A stretch of 64,000 nucleotides of DNA from an uncultured Methanoregula sp. (GCF_963677065.1 NZ_OY781872.1:177419-241418); one strand, 5' to 3'. Shown: positions 35,503-45,110, counted from the stretch's first letter. Numbers and translations: made by a program. The notes: a model not told the origin generated them from the sequence alone.

Positions 35503-35616
35503 TATTATCAGGGAACATGGGACGGGGGGCAGGAAAAAGATGGCGGCCGATACAGAGTTCGCCCCGCGCATCCCAGCACAATGAAGAAGTAACGAAGTTC
35601 CCATTACGGGATACTT

Positions 35617-36357
35617 TCAGGTTTTTTTGGCAATCATCGTGATGATCCCGTTCGCTGTCTCAGAGAGCCCGATCCTGAATCCTGCATCGGACAGAATGCA
35701 TGCAAGCACCTCCCGGGCGATACGACATTTCCGGTAGGTACTTGCAATCCGTTCCCATCTTCCGGACTCCCGGGAAAAGATGATATCCGTGACATGCACT
35801 GATTCTCTTGCATATTCCAGCCGGCAGAGAAAGATCCTTTGTGCATCCCGGCGAACCGGGATGACAACAACGGAACCCTCCGGCTCATACGAATAATCCC
35901 GGAGCGAGAGGACCAGTATTCCCTTCGGTTCCAGTTCAACATGACACTGCCGGATGAGGCATCGAACATCATCGAGATCCCGGAGGTGCGTCAGCGTATC
36001 GCCCATACAGACGATAAGCTCCGGGCTCTTTTTTGCCCATGCAGGGAAATTCAGGATATCCGACTGGATGGTCTCGACAGGAGAGGTCCCGGCCCGGTCC
36101 TCAAGCTCTGCCAGCAGGGGCCGGCAGAAATCCACCGCGGCAACAGAGAAGCCGGCCCGGGCCAGCGGGATCGACTGGAACCCGCAGCCGGCGCCGAGAT
36201 CCACTGCCGCCCGCGAACCGTGCGGGACAAGATCCTTCCCGGAGAAAAAATCGCGGTTCCTCTGGATATTGGCATCGAACCCCCCGGCCATCCAGAGATA
36301 CGGTTCTGCAAGGAACCGGTCATAATGCGATTGGATTTCTGTCAGACGGTCCTGCAT
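35617..36357 (-). CDS. Class I SAM-dependent methyltransferase
   Basis: A 246-residue methyltransferase of another subfamily than its neighbour. Motif I AVDLGAGCGFQSIPL near residue 52, motif II VAAVDFCRPLLAEL, motif III LIVCMGDTLTHL and motif IV LEPKGILVLSLRDY are intact. The pair of methyltransferases in tandem on the same strand suggests an operon with the gene at 34867, though 114 bp separate them. Substrate unknown. Confidence 0.83.
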   Translation of the reverse strand: MQDRLTEIQSHYDRFLAEPYLWMAGGFDANIQRNRDFFSGKDLVPHGSRAAVDLGAGCGFQSIPLARAGFSVAAVDFCRPLLAELEDRAGTSPVETIQSDILNFPAWAKKSPELIVCMGDTLTHLRDLDDVRCLIRQCHVELEPKGILVLSLRDYSYEPEGSVVVIPVRRDAQRIFLCRLEYARESVHVTDIIFSRESGRWERIASTYRKCRIAREVLACILSDAGFRIGLSETANGIITMIAKKT

Positions 36358-36457
36358 CCTGTCACACTTCTGGAAACTCCTGTATTTCAGTTAGCTTGCG
36401 GGAACCAAGAAACTACCACAAGGTTATCCGGGGAAGTCTTAATGAGGGTAGAATGTA

Positions 36458-37333
36458 ATGGAAAGAAACATGCAGGAACGTATCGGTGCTTTTTTTGTTC
36501 TGATCGTTCTCGCCGGAGTTCTGGTGGCGGGATGTGCAGGCCTGGTTCCTCCTAAAAATCCGAATCCGGCACCCGCCATCACTCCTGTGCCTGCAACCGC
36601 TGCGGCAGTCACCGCAAATCCGACAACCATTCCAACAAAGATTCCGGTACCGGCAACTTCGGTCACCACCACGATGACGGCAATTATAACGGAGACAACA
36701 CCACCGTCGATCTCCGAAACTGCCCTCAAAGCCCAAATCCAGGATGCCAAGAACAAGCTGGACCTGCTGAAAAACACCGACAGGGCTGACACGATCCTGA
36801 TCACCGCGAAGAACCCCGGTGAATGCGATGTCAAACTATCCAAAGAACTCGGGTATCTCATCGATGCAAATACCGGCGATACTACTTTTGTTAAGGGCGA
36901 TTATGGGAGCATCTCCCTGGATCGCTTCCGGCAGAACATGCTGGCCGGGCATACCTATGTCATCCTCCACAGCCATGCCAAGGACTGGATCGTCTGCCAG
37001 GACACAGGCACCATCGGTCTCAACACACTGTCGCTGGGGGATCTGGCTGCGCCGGCCAATCTTACCCGGCAGGGATACCATATCCAGAAGATAATCGCCG
37101 TCAGCGACAAGGATTATGAGGTATATCCCAGGATTCCGGACAACTGGAAGACGAGCGAAGAGGTATCCGATTCATTTACCGGTATCGAGAAACGCCTGGA
37201 GGCACGATTCCACTACGATTACTACGACGAGAATGGGAAGCAACAGATCTGGTACGATGTCGACATGATCATGCCGCTGCTGGCAAAGGATCTCGATTAT
37301 ACGTATGTTGTCAATAATATCGTGGCTCCCTGA
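36458..37333 (+). CDS. Lipoprotein-like secreted hypothetical protein
   Basis: A 291-residue protein with an N-terminal signal helix (residues 9-26) and a lipobox VLVAGCAG that would anchor Cys26-27 to a lipid. A low-complexity Pro/Thr/Ala linker follows to about residue 80, then a globular domain rich in aspartate and tyrosine (residues 90-291). No family recognised. GAGGGT lies eight bases before the ATG. Faces outside the membrane; role unknown. Confidence 0.7.
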   Translation: MERNMQERIGAFFVLIVLAGVLVAGCAGLVPPKNPNPAPAITPVPATAAAVTANPTTIPTKIPVPATSVTTTMTAIITETTPPSISETALKAQIQDAKNKLDLLKNTDRADTILITAKNPGECDVKLSKELGYLIDANTGDTTFVKGDYGSISLDRFRQNMLAGHTYVILHSHAKDWIVCQDTGTIGLNTLSLGDLAAPANLTRQGYHIQKIIAVSDKDYEVYPRIPDNWKTSEEVSDSFTGIEKRLEARFHYDYYDENGKQQIWYDVDMIMPLLAKDLDYTYVVNNIVAP

Positions 37334-37438
37334 CGGGAAGCCCTGAAAAATACCGGGTTCGCATGCGCTTCACTGCCCGGATAATTGACCGGGATCATTG
37401 CTGGCCGGTTGTGCGGACCAGGGATGCCGTGTCCCGGT

Positions 37439-38233
37439 TCAGAATCGCGAATCCAGCCGGAGACTGTTGAAGATGCGCTGGGATACTGCATCGGATATTC
37501 CGGGATCTTTTCCGGCATGATAAAGGGAAAAGACACCCCGGTTGTTCATGCCAGTCACAATCGTGCAGGCGCCGGTACCTTCCGTAAAACCGGTTGCATT
37601 GATCTTCCCGAAATCATAGTGCGTGCCCCGGAGGGGAACGCCCGCAACGGGAACATCTGCAAGACCGGTGATCGAAAATGTTCCATCAGGGGTATTGGCG
37701 CAGTGATCCGGATTCCCGAAGAAGGAGTTGGCAATGTCGGCATACACGATCTGCCCGTCAAACCCGCGTGGCCAGATATCCCGCTGGGTGCTCACTATCG
37801 ACACAAGCAGGACGGACTTCCCATCCGGGGATCTCCAGGTGCGTTTATCCTGTTCCAGTTGGTACGCCTCGGTGACCATGCACCCGGCGCCGGAATACGA
37901 ATACTGGCGGAGGGGGCGGCGGGCAACCGTTGCATTCCACCCGGCCGGGTAATCGATCGCATAATCCGGCCCGGTATACCGTTCAAAGGAGACGGCAGGG
38001 GTTTCCATGGGCGTTCCTACAGGAGAGACCGTGTTCGGGAGTTTTGTTGCTGCAGTCACAGATGTAGTATTTACGCTGGTATTGGCCAGTACGGGCGGTG
38101 AGGAAGGAAGGACTGAAGGTGTACTATTCACCTGCGCCGGGGCTCGGGCAGCATCCGGCTGCGAACAGCCGGCAAGTGCGAACAGGATCAATAATGCCAT
38201 GATAACACCGGCCGCTCCGCGCAGAGGGATCAT
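37439..38233 (-). CDS. Lipoprotein-like secreted hypothetical protein
   Basis: A 264-residue protein with an N-terminal signal helix and lipobox (LFALAGCSQ, cysteine at 23), a Ser/Pro/Thr-rich linker to about residue 70, then a domain of about 190 residues containing FERYTGPDYAIDYPAGWNATV, which resembles PsbP/YbaY-type extracytoplasmic domains. The domain may bind a ligand. It converges with the lipoprotein gene at 36458. Function unknown. Confidence 0.7.
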   Translation of the reverse strand: MIPLRGAAGVIMALLILFALAGCSQPDAARAPAQVNSTPSVLPSSPPVLANTSVNTTSVTAATKLPNTVSPVGTPMETPAVSFERYTGPDYAIDYPAGWNATVARRPLRQYSYSGAGCMVTEAYQLEQDKRTWRSPDGKSVLLVSIVSTQRDIWPRGFDGQIVYADIANSFFGNPDHCANTPDGTFSITGLADVPVAGVPLRGTHYDFGKINATGFTEGTGACTIVTGMNNRGVFSLYHAGKDPGISDAVSQRIFNSLRLDSRF

Positions 38234-38378
38234 CGGTGTATGGTATCGGGTACAGGAAAAAAGAAGTATCGATTCATGCCGGTTCAGGATCTCACTACAG
38301 CAGAAATTCCCAAAAACATTTTTTCGTATATCCCCTCATCACCGGGTGGCTTTGGGGATGGCGGGGATAAGGTTATTC

Positions 38379-38386
38379 AAATATAA
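38379..38386 (+). promoter_or_regulatory. TATA box of pth2-truD
   Basis: AAATATAA, centre near 38383. With normal spacing transcription would start near 38405, so the ATG at 38392 would not be in the message, while the ATG at 38404 would give a leaderless transcript. Confidence 0.5.
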
Positions 38387-38403
38387 ACCCAATGAGTTCT
38401 GAA

Positions 38404-38796
38404 ATGCCAAAACCCCCAGAAAAGCAGACGTTCTCACGGCCCGAGCCCGAGTTCCGGTACAAGCAGTGCCTCATCCTAAGAAATGACGTCAAGATGAGCT
38501 GCGGCAAGCGGTGTGCCCAGGCAGCCCATGCATCCCTTGGCGCCTACAATGGCGCAGACAAGACCCTGGTAAAAGCCTGGGCAAGCGAGGGGCAGAAGAA
38601 AGTGGTCCTCAAAGCAAATGACGAGCGGACGCTGTATGAACTCAAGGTGCTCGCCGAACGCGCCGGCATCTCCACGTCATTAATTCAGGATGCCGGCATG
38701 ACCGAGATCCCGCCCGGCACCATCACCGCCCTCGGACTTGGCCCGGCAAAATCCGAAGACCTTGACAAGATCACCGGGACCCTGACCCTTTTATGA
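38404..38796 (+). CDS. pth2: Peptidyl-tRNA hydrolase, Pth2 family
   Basis: A 130-residue Pth2, the archaeal/eukaryotic-type enzyme that frees tRNA from stalled peptidyl-tRNA. Signature segments are KQCLILRNDVKMSCGK, CAQAAHASLGAY, and VVLKANDERTLYEL, followed by the substrate-site AGISTSLIQDAGMTEIPPGT. The start at 38404 is chosen from the TATA position; an ATG four codons earlier is possible. The stop overlaps the truD start by four bases (ATGA), so both are coupled. Confidence 0.95.
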   Translation: MPKPPEKQTFSRPEPEFRYKQCLILRNDVKMSCGKRCAQAAHASLGAYNGADKTLVKAWASEGQKKVVLKANDERTLYELKVLAERAGISTSLIQDAGMTEIPPGTITALGLGPAKSEDLDKITGTLTLL

Positions 38797-40061
38797 TGCA
38801 GAGCCAGTATCCGCTTGAACGCGATCTCGGCATGCGGTATTACGCAAGCGATGTACCTGGGATCGGCGGGAAACTCCGCTCTGTTCCGGAAGATTTCATT
38901 GTCGAGGAGATCCCGCTTGAAAAAGGCGGGACAACTGGACCGTACCTGATCTGCAACCTGACCAAGACCAACTGGGAACTCCAGCATGCTGTAAAGGAGA
39001 TCGCAAAGCGGCTTGGCATCAGCCACCGCCGGATCGGCTGGGCCGGCACCAAGGACCGCAATGCGATCACCAAACAGCGGATCTCCATCTATGATGTGAC
39101 CGCGGAGAGGGTTGCCGAAGTCAGGCTCAAGGACCTCGTGCTCGAACCGGTAGGAACATCGAACGAGAGCCTGCTGCTCGGCGACCTGCAGGGAAACCGG
39201 TTCGACATCCTGATTCGGGATGCGGATTCGCCGGATCTTGCAGGCCGCGTGGAGAATATCACGAAGACCGCAAGCGAGGGAATCCCGAACTATTTCGGGA
39301 TCCAGCGTTTCGGGGCGCTCCGGCCGGTCACCCACGAGGTGGGGAAGTGGATCCTCAAGGGAGATTATGAGCAGGCGGTTGTGACCTACATCGGCATGGC
39401 ATTTCCCGCCGAATCGGAAGCCACGAGGATCGTCCGCTCCGCGTTCATGGAAAGCCGCGACATCGAGACCGCACTCCACCGGTTCCCGGTCCAGCTCTCG
39501 TTCGAGCGCTCGATGCTCCACCACCTCCAGGGGCATCCGGAGGATTATGCCGGGGCACTTCTGGAACTTCCGCCCAAGCTCCTCTCGATGTTTGTCTCCG
39601 CGTTCCAGTCATATCTCTTCAACTGTGCGCTCAGCCAGCGGTTCGATGACGGGCATACCATGCAGGATCCCCTTCCGGGCGACATGCTGATTTTCGGAAA
39701 CGGCCGGACCGACACCGCCACTGCTGCGAACCTTACGGCAGTCTCCCTGCATATCAGGCGCGGGAGATGCACAATTGCCCTTTTCATGCCGGGAAAAGAG
39801 ATGGCAGCAGGTCAGGTGCCCGATGCAACAACCGCGGCATTGCTCGAAAAGCACCAGATAACACCTGACGATTTCGGGCGCGCGGCAAAATTCGTCCGGA
39901 CAAAATTCGAAGGAGCCTATCGTCCCATCTCGCTCAAAACAGAGATCGGATCTTCACTCGAGAACAACAACGTTCACCTGAAATTCACCCTGCCACCCGG
40001 CCATTACGCCACAACGGTCTGCCGGGAGTTCATGAAAGCGGACCCGGAAAAAATGGTTTAG
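38793..40061 (+). CDS. truD: tRNA pseudouridine(13) synthase TruD
   Basis: A 422-residue TruD, which makes pseudouridine at position 13 of tRNAs. The catalytic aspartate lies in GWAGTKDRNAITKQ near residue 84. The conserved NYFGIQRFG (TruD insertion) and the C-terminal YRPISLK segment are intact. The start overlaps pth2. Its stop codon overlaps the sppA stop on the opposite strand, so the two genes converge with no spacer. Confidence 0.95.
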   Translation: MMQSQYPLERDLGMRYYASDVPGIGGKLRSVPEDFIVEEIPLEKGGTTGPYLICNLTKTNWELQHAVKEIAKRLGISHRRIGWAGTKDRNAITKQRISIYDVTAERVAEVRLKDLVLEPVGTSNESLLLGDLQGNRFDILIRDADSPDLAGRVENITKTASEGIPNYFGIQRFGALRPVTHEVGKWILKGDYEQAVVTYIGMAFPAESEATRIVRSAFMESRDIETALHRFPVQLSFERSMLHHLQGHPEDYAGALLELPPKLLSMFVSAFQSYLFNCALSQRFDDGHTMQDPLPGDMLIFGNGRTDTATAANLTAVSLHIRRGRCTIALFMPGKEMAAGQVPDATTAALLEKHQITPDDFGRAAKFVRTKFEGAYRPISLKTEIGSSLENNNVHLKFTLPPGHYATTVCREFMKADPEKMV

Positions 40062-40876
40062 ACCCGGGACCGGGCCATCTTTTTTGCCCCGTCGATGGCA
40101 TCGTGCAGGTTCCCAAGCTCGTCGATGACATTGATCTTTATCGCATCAGCACCCCGGATCACCCGGCCATCCTCGATATCGGACCGGGCTATCATCCGGT
40201 GGGTGGTCACATCGGTAATAAACGTCTCGAAACTGTCGCTCACGATCTTCTGGGCGTACTTCTCCTCATCGGAACTTAACGGGCGGGATGTACTGCCCAT
40301 GTCCTTCTTGCTGCCGGACTTGATGACGCTGACATTGTACCCCTCGTTATTCATCCAGCGGCTGATATCTGAAAATTTCCAGATGACCCCAACGCCTGCC
40401 GTGAATGTATCGGGATTTGCGTAAATCCGGTCGGCGTGAGCGCTCACGTAATATGCAGCGGAAGTCCCGATATCCCCCATCGAGACGACAACCGGTTTCT
40501 TGGACTTGGCGTATTCAAGGTCGCCGATGATCTCCTGGGCAGCGGAAGGGGTTCCCCCGGGACTGTCCACCCGCAATACGATCGCTTCCACCATCGGGTC
40601 ATCCGCTGCAGCCCGGAGCTCGCGGCCAACAACTTCGCTGCCGATGGAGTCCCCATCGGAAACCTCACCGGTCACCATGGTCCCTTCCATCCGGACCACC
40701 GTGACCCCCCGGGTCTCGTCGTGCGTGAAATAGTAGGTTGCTGCAACAAAAGCGGCCACAACCACGAGCGCGAGCGTTATCGCGAGAAACCATTTCAGAC
40801 CTGACCGGGATTTTGGCGGACTCGCGGGAGATGGCCCGCCGATGACCGGCCACTGGATCCCCTCATCCCCGCTCAT
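40058..40876 (-). CDS. sppA: Signal peptide peptidase SppA (S49 family)
   Basis: A 272-residue membrane-bound S49 peptidase that cleaves leftover signal peptides. A single membrane helix lies at about residues 29-48. The catalytic serine is in the DIGTSAAYYVSAHAD segment near 146, and the catalytic lysine lies in the GSKKDMGS region near 200. The domain length matches single-domain archaeal SppA. The gene starts one base after the reductase gene stop (shared base), so it forms an operon with 40876-41565. Confidence 0.9.
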   Translation of the reverse strand: MSGDEGIQWPVIGGPSPASPPKSRSGLKWFLAITLALVVVAAFVAATYYFTHDETRGVTVVRMEGTMVTGEVSDGDSIGSEVVGRELRAAADDPMVEAIVLRVDSPGGTPSAAQEIIGDLEYAKSKKPVVVSMGDIGTSAAYYVSAHADRIYANPDTFTAGVGVIWKFSDISRWMNNEGYNVSVIKSGSKKDMGSTSRPLSSDEEKYAQKIVSDSFETFITDVTTHRMIARSDIEDGRVIRGADAIKINVIDELGNLHDAIDGAKKMARSRV

Positions 40877-41565
40877 CAGGATGCCTCAGAATACAGGACG
40901 TCGAACTCCGACACCAGATTGCTGCCGCACATATAATATTTTTTCAGGTTCAGACGGATCATCTCATTCTCGGAATTGATGTGCATACCCCCGACAAGCG
41001 ACGGGGTGTCGGAACCGCCCACGATGAAGGGCAGGTGGATGAGCCGGATCTCGTCCACGAGCCGGTCGTGCAGCATGTGCCAGTTCAGCGTGGGTCCTCC
41101 CTCGATCATCAGCTTGTTCACACCGAACTTTTCTTTAAGGATCGCAAGGAGCAGGGGGAGTTCTACCCGGGTCTTCCCGGCCACGATGATATGGGCACCT
41201 TTCTTCCGGATCGCCTCGACGCGTTCGGCCGGGGCTGCTTCCGATACAGCGATTGCTGTAGGAGCATCGTTCCCGAGCACATTGGCATCCAGGGGAATAT
41301 CCGCCATGCTGCACGGGATCACCCTGAGCGGGCTCTTGCCCTGCACGTAGCGGACCGTGAGGAAGGAATTATCGATGCGGATGGTATTGGCCCCGACCAT
41401 GATGGCATCATACTCGGCACGGGTATTGTGCAGCAGAAGCTCGGTCTCGTGCGCCATATATTTCATCAGGATCTTGGAGGAAGCACCTTTTTTTAAGGTA
41501 AGTTTGCCGTCGGCCGTGATCTCTGACATCATCAGCACATGGGGACGGTCGCAAGTATTGGTCAT
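40876..41565 (-). CDS. arfC: 2,5-diamino-6-ribosylamino-4(3H)-pyrimidinone 5'-phosphate reductase
   Basis: A 229-residue RibD C-terminal-type reductase, which acts in riboflavin and F420 precursor synthesis in archaea. Hallmarks are LMMSEITADGKLTLKKG, the MVGANTIRIDNSFLTVR motif, the NADPH-binding MIEGGPTLNW segment and LIHLPFIVGG. The ATG at 41565 with GGAG eleven bases upstream is preferred over an in-frame ATG at 41589. Name follows the known archaeal enzyme. Confidence 0.9.
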   Translation of the reverse strand: MTNTCDRPHVLMMSEITADGKLTLKKGASSKILMKYMAHETELLLHNTRAEYDAIMVGANTIRIDNSFLTVRYVQGKSPLRVIPCSMADIPLDANVLGNDAPTAIAVSEAAPAERVEAIRKKGAHIIVAGKTRVELPLLLAILKEKFGVNKLMIEGGPTLNWHMLHDRLVDEIRLIHLPFIVGGSDTPSLVGGMHINSENEMIRLNLKKYYMCGSNLVSEFDVLYSEAS

Positions 41566-41660
41566 TGCAGGTCTACTCTCCGGTACCATTTGATGCCTTG
41601 TATAAATAAAGTGCTCATAGCGGAAGTTCTGATATCAGCATCTACAGGATACAAGAGCAA

Positions 41661-41669
41661 CTATTAATG
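41661..41669 (+). promoter_or_regulatory. Possible TATA box of the CDP-alcohol phosphatidyltransferase gene
   Basis: CTATTAATG lies 28 bp before the ATG at 41694 and no ribosome-binding site is seen, which suggests a leaderless message. Confidence 0.4.
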
Positions 41670-41693
41670 GTTCGCGTACTCATGAATTAAGTT

Positions 41694-42326
41694 ATGAATA
41701 TTACTGCCCTCCGGCCCAGGTTCATGAAATATCTCGAGCCGGTCGCAGATCTCTTTGTCCGGCTGAAGATCACCCCGAACCAGATCTCGCTCCTGGCGCT
41801 TCTTGCAGGCATTGCGTGTGCGTACCTCTTCTTCCAGCGCCAGTTCGTTCTCGGGGCGCTTCTGCTGCTCTTATCCGCAATCTTCGATCTGGTTGATGGC
41901 AGTGTTGCACGGAAGACCGGGGCCCACACCAACTTCGGGGCCGTCTTTGACTGGATCGTTGACAAGTACGTGGATGCGCTCGCCCTGCTCGGGATAGGCC
42001 TTGCCGGTATCCCGATCATCACCCAGTTCTTTGCACTTCCCCCGGTTGCCGACTTTGCCGTGGTAACATTCGCCATCATCGGCTCACTGATGAACACGTT
42101 CATCAAACCGGTGGTCTATGCCGAGATCGGGTATAAAGAGAAAGTTGAAGGAAAGATCGATGACCCGCTCGAAGGGGTCGGGTTTTTTGGCCGGCCCGAG
42201 ACGTTCCTTGTTCTGATCCTTGGAGGCATTACCGGTTTTATCTGGGCATCGGTCATCATCATTGCGGTCTGCACAAACCTTTCTGCGATCCAGCGGATCG
42301 TATACCTTTACCGAACGCTTTCCTGA
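41694..42326 (+). CDS. CDP-alcohol phosphatidyltransferase family protein
   Basis: A 210-residue membrane enzyme with six predicted helices and the family signature DGSVARKTGAHTNFGAVFD, where the aspartates bind magnesium and the CDP-alcohol. In methanogens members make archaetidylinositol phosphate or archaetidylserine/glycerol for ether lipids; the sequence alone does not decide which. It is preceded by a TATA-like box and followed by a 200-bp gap before archaeosortase on the opposite strand. Confidence 0.88.
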   Translation: MNITALRPRFMKYLEPVADLFVRLKITPNQISLLALLAGIACAYLFFQRQFVLGALLLLLSAIFDLVDGSVARKTGAHTNFGAVFDWIVDKYVDALALLGIGLAGIPIITQFFALPPVADFAVVTFAIIGSLMNTFIKPVVYAEIGYKEKVEGKIDDPLEGVGFFGRPETFLVLILGGITGFIWASVIIIAVCTNLSAIQRIVYLYRTLS

Positions 42327-42523
42327 TACGGCCGCACCTTTTTTCCCACCCATATTAATCCGGTAGCCATTGCGGGCATGGCAACAGACAACCGGGAGTG
42401 GTGTGATTCGATAACGGGGGATGATGAACCAATATGGTTCGCATACAAAACACCAAAAACTGGGGCTTTTTTTCGTTAATAGGGAGGTGAACATCCGGTA
42501 CCGGAACTCCTGCAACCGGAAAA

Positions 42524-43348
42524 TTATTCGCGTTTACCAAATGCATTCCTGATCTCGCCGGAATACAACTGGTAAACCTCGTCGGCGAAGGTTCCCAGGG
42601 AGGGGATGAGGCGGAAGAGGCCGTACGCAATGAAGATGAGGACCACAAGGGCGGTCAGTTCAGCAATTACGTTGTGGGCCCAGAAGAAACTCTCGTACCC
42701 GAGTTCCCCGTTGCCTGCGATTTCCGGGGAATAGGGGAACCACTGGTCGGTGTAGGCCATGATGACAAAGACGTTCCGGAGAAGATTGAGGAAATAGATG
42801 GTAGGGGCGATCAGTAAGAACGCGAGGATCTTCTGCCGCAGGGTTGTCGGCACTGCAGCTGCAACCCCGAGAAGGATTGCTATGCTCTGGATACCCGTGC
42901 AGCCAAGAATAATCTCAACCCGGAAACTATTGTGCATGATGATGTTCCAGGCATCCAGGGTGGTCGGGAACTGCAGGAGGTCAAGGATCCAGACCACCTG
43001 GCCCACGACAAGCCCGATGAGCGCATTGCCGAGGGCAGCAAACAACGGCACCTGGTCAAACCCGAACGGCGCATAGATGAGGAAGGCAACTGCCGCGGCC
43101 CGGGAGAGGCTGACTGCCCGGCTGTCCCCTTTGAGAAGATATTTTATCGTGATGACAAGGAACGGCACCGAGAGTATCGCGATTAGGGGATACATGAAGT
43201 TATTCTCGGAAAAATATACCGGCAATTCGGCAAAGAGGGTCAGGACAATAAAGATCCAGCCGATAATGGCGGCATAATACCGGTGACGACCGGGTACGAG
43301 GAACGCAAGAAATCCAAAACAGGAGATCAGGATCAGGTACTCGATCAT
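42524..43348 (-). CDS. artA: Archaeosortase A family transpeptidase-like membrane protein
   Basis: A 274-residue membrane protein with about eight helices. The catalytic cysteine lies in GCTGIQSIA, followed by the arginine motif in LNLLRNVFVI and a histidine in FFWAHNVIAE, which together match archaeosortase/exosortase enzymes that cut and anchor proteins at the cell surface. The ATG at 43348 is used; an earlier in-frame ATG at 43390 is possible. No clear PGF-CTERM substrate gene is adjacent. Confidence 0.85.
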   Translation of the reverse strand: MIEYLILISCFGFLAFLVPGRHRYYAAIIGWIFIVLTLFAELPVYFSENNFMYPLIAILSVPFLVITIKYLLKGDSRAVSLSRAAAVAFLIYAPFGFDQVPLFAALGNALIGLVVGQVVWILDLLQFPTTLDAWNIIMHNSFRVEIILGCTGIQSIAILLGVAAAVPTTLRQKILAFLLIAPTIYFLNLLRNVFVIMAYTDQWFPYSPEIAGNGELGYESFFWAHNVIAELTALVVLIFIAYGLFRLIPSLGTFADEVYQLYSGEIRNAFGKRE

Positions 43349-43510
43349 TATAGAATTATCCACGCAATACCAAAAAAAGGATTCTGCCATGATAATTTTC
43401 CCGGGACTGCCACCCGGGAAAAGTGAGGTGCCGGAATGATCCGGACGATAATCCATGATCCTGCTTCCGACACGAGGCTTAATCTTCTAGCATCACGAAA
43501 TAGTATACCG

Positions 43511-43825
43511 ATGTTTTGTCCTGAATGTAAGAGCCTTCTCATGTCTTCGGGAGGTCAGCTCAAGTGCCGGAAGTGCGGGTATATCCGCAAGATAGAAGGC
43601 ACCGACAATATGAAGAAGAAGGTCGACCGCCGGGAAAACGAGATCACCATTGTGGATGATGAGGGGGAGAAGATGAAAACCCTGCCCACCATCCAGATCC
43701 GGTGCCCGAAATGCGACAACAATCTTGCCTTCTGGTGGCTCCGCCAGCTCCGTGCTGCCGATGAGAGCGAGGTGCGGTTCTTCCGCTGTACTGAATGCAG
43801 CCATACCTGGCGCCAATACGATTAA
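43511..43825 (+). CDS. tfs: Transcription factor S (TFIIS-like RNA cleavage factor)
   Basis: A 104-residue TFS protein. The N-terminal zinc ribbon is CPECKSLL...CRKCGY, and the C-terminal ribbon has CPKCDN...CTECSHTW with the acidic hairpin AADES, which inserts into RNA polymerase and triggers transcript cleavage. The ATG at 43511 opens the first ribbon; the 25 codons before it in frame are not conserved. A linker rich in charged residues joins the two ribbons. Confidence 0.93.
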   Translation: MFCPECKSLLMSSGGQLKCRKCGYIRKIEGTDNMKKKVDRRENEITIVDDEGEKMKTLPTIQIRCPKCDNNLAFWWLRQLRAADESEVRFFRCTECSHTWRQYD

Positions 43826-43946
43826 GCAATATTTTTCTTCTTTTCCGGTTTTATCCTGTTTCTCCGGCTCCTGGGTAACCGCGTTTTTTCATTTCTCATG
43901 TTTTTTATATGGTTAGTGCGAATAAAAGGAATCAGATATCCAGCAC

Positions 43947-44537
43947 ATGGGAACCCTGATCATGATACCTGCCATACCTCCCGAAAAGAAAGAACCCGGA
44001 ACCAGACTTCCGTCAAAAAAAACACTGATGGCTATTGGTATAATCATCGTCATTGTAATCATCGTGGCGATTCTTGCAGGAGGCCTGCTCAAACCCGCTT
44101 CCCCAAACCACAGCAGTTCAGCCGCTGCTTCCCGGACAGAAACACAGCAGCCGGTCTCACAGGGTGCCGCCCGGGTTACGCAGCAGACGCCGGTGGATTT
44201 TGTTATCCAGACGGGCCCCCAGGAGAAATGCGGGCTGACCTGCCGCCAGCTCACTCCTTCCATCACCAACACGGGCACTGACACTGCTCACAATGTCTGC
44301 ATCTCGGTTGTGTTGTACAACAGCGGGGGGGATCTCATCGCCCTGAACGGTGGCCCGTCTGTCAGCAAATGCGTGGGGGATATTGCCAGCGGCGAATCCC
44401 GGAGCGAACCTATCACGATCGAAGCGGACTGCGGTTTCCTTGCATCCAAATGTGTCAGCCAGACCCTGATCCTCAAAACAGAAGCGGTCTGCGATGAGAC
44501 CACCGTCCGGTTCCCGGATAAAACCATCAAAGTATAG
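43947..44537 (+). CDS. Membrane-anchored hypothetical protein with extracytoplasmic beta domain
   Basis: A 196-residue protein with one N-terminal transmembrane helix (residues 28-48), a Ser/Gln/Thr-rich linker, then a cysteine-containing domain (residues 95-190) with six cysteines. The pattern NTGTDTAHNVCISVVLYNSGG resembles small CARDB-like or DUF-type beta-sandwich domains of archaeal surface proteins. No activity motif. It converges with the gene at 44589. Confidence 0.62.
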   Translation: MGTLIMIPAIPPEKKEPGTRLPSKKTLMAIGIIIVIVIIVAILAGGLLKPASPNHSSSAAASRTETQQPVSQGAARVTQQTPVDFVIQTGPQEKCGLTCRQLTPSITNTGTDTAHNVCISVVLYNSGGDLIALNGGPSVSKCVGDIASGESRSEPITIEADCGFLASKCVSQTLILKTEAVCDETTVRFPDKTIKV

Positions 44538-44588
44538 GCCCCGGGCAGATTCCGCCAAAAAGGCTTGGGGGGTCTCCCGTACCGGGAA

Positions 44589-45110
44589 TTATGTTCCCAG
44601 GATAGCGTTCAGCCGTGCAGATACTGCCTGTCCCCGGAACGGGGTAGTACGGAATTTTTTACTCTCGTTCGGAGCTATCCCACCCATCATTACAAACGTG
44701 GACCCCATCAGTTTTCCCCTGATATCGAAAAGATCGTACTGGATCGAGAATCCCTTGTACGGCTGCGTACCGGAGTTCGTTATCGTTCCGGTAACCCAGG
44801 AACCGGTGCCATCCCGAAGCAGTTCGGCATCGGAAATTCTGAGATCCGATTCAGCATCCGGAATACCTGAAGATATCATGATGGTATTCAGCGAGTAACT
44901 GGGCGTTGCGGATGAACCACCGTTGCTTCCGGAAAAAGGGATGAGATAGGACATAAGGGGAGTTGATACCAGGATGAAACAGATAAAGGATCCTATTATC
45001 GTGAGGCCGAGAAAAACATAGACCGCAGTCAGCCTCGTGTTCCGGTATTTCATCTTCCGGCGGCGTTTCAGCTGCTCCATGAGTTCGGGAAGCGAGTTGG
45101 GCTGTGACAT
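44589..45110 (-). CDS. Membrane-anchored hypothetical protein (FxLYD-like domain)
   Basis: A 173-residue protein with one transmembrane helix at about residues 28-52, then a domain of 110 residues (GSWVTGTITNSGTQPYKGFSIQYDLFD) that resembles FxLYD-type beta-sandwich domains of archaeal and bacterial surface proteins. A basic cytoplasmic N-terminus precedes the helix. ATG at 45110 chosen; a TTG six codons earlier is possible. Function unknown. Confidence 0.62.
   Translation of the reverse strand: MSQPNSLPELMEQLKRRRKMKYRNTRLTAVYVFLGLTIIGSFICFILVSTPLMSYLIPFSGSNGGSSATPSYSLNTIMISSGIPDAESDLRISDAELLRDGTGSWVTGTITNSGTQPYKGFSIQYDLFDIRGKLMGSTFVMMGGIAPNESKKFRTTPFRGQAVSARLNAILGT

Noticed and set aside
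42378..42479. 33-residue plus-strand frame before archaeosortase
   Set aside because: Too short, no ribosome-binding site and no motif; not strong enough to list as a gene.
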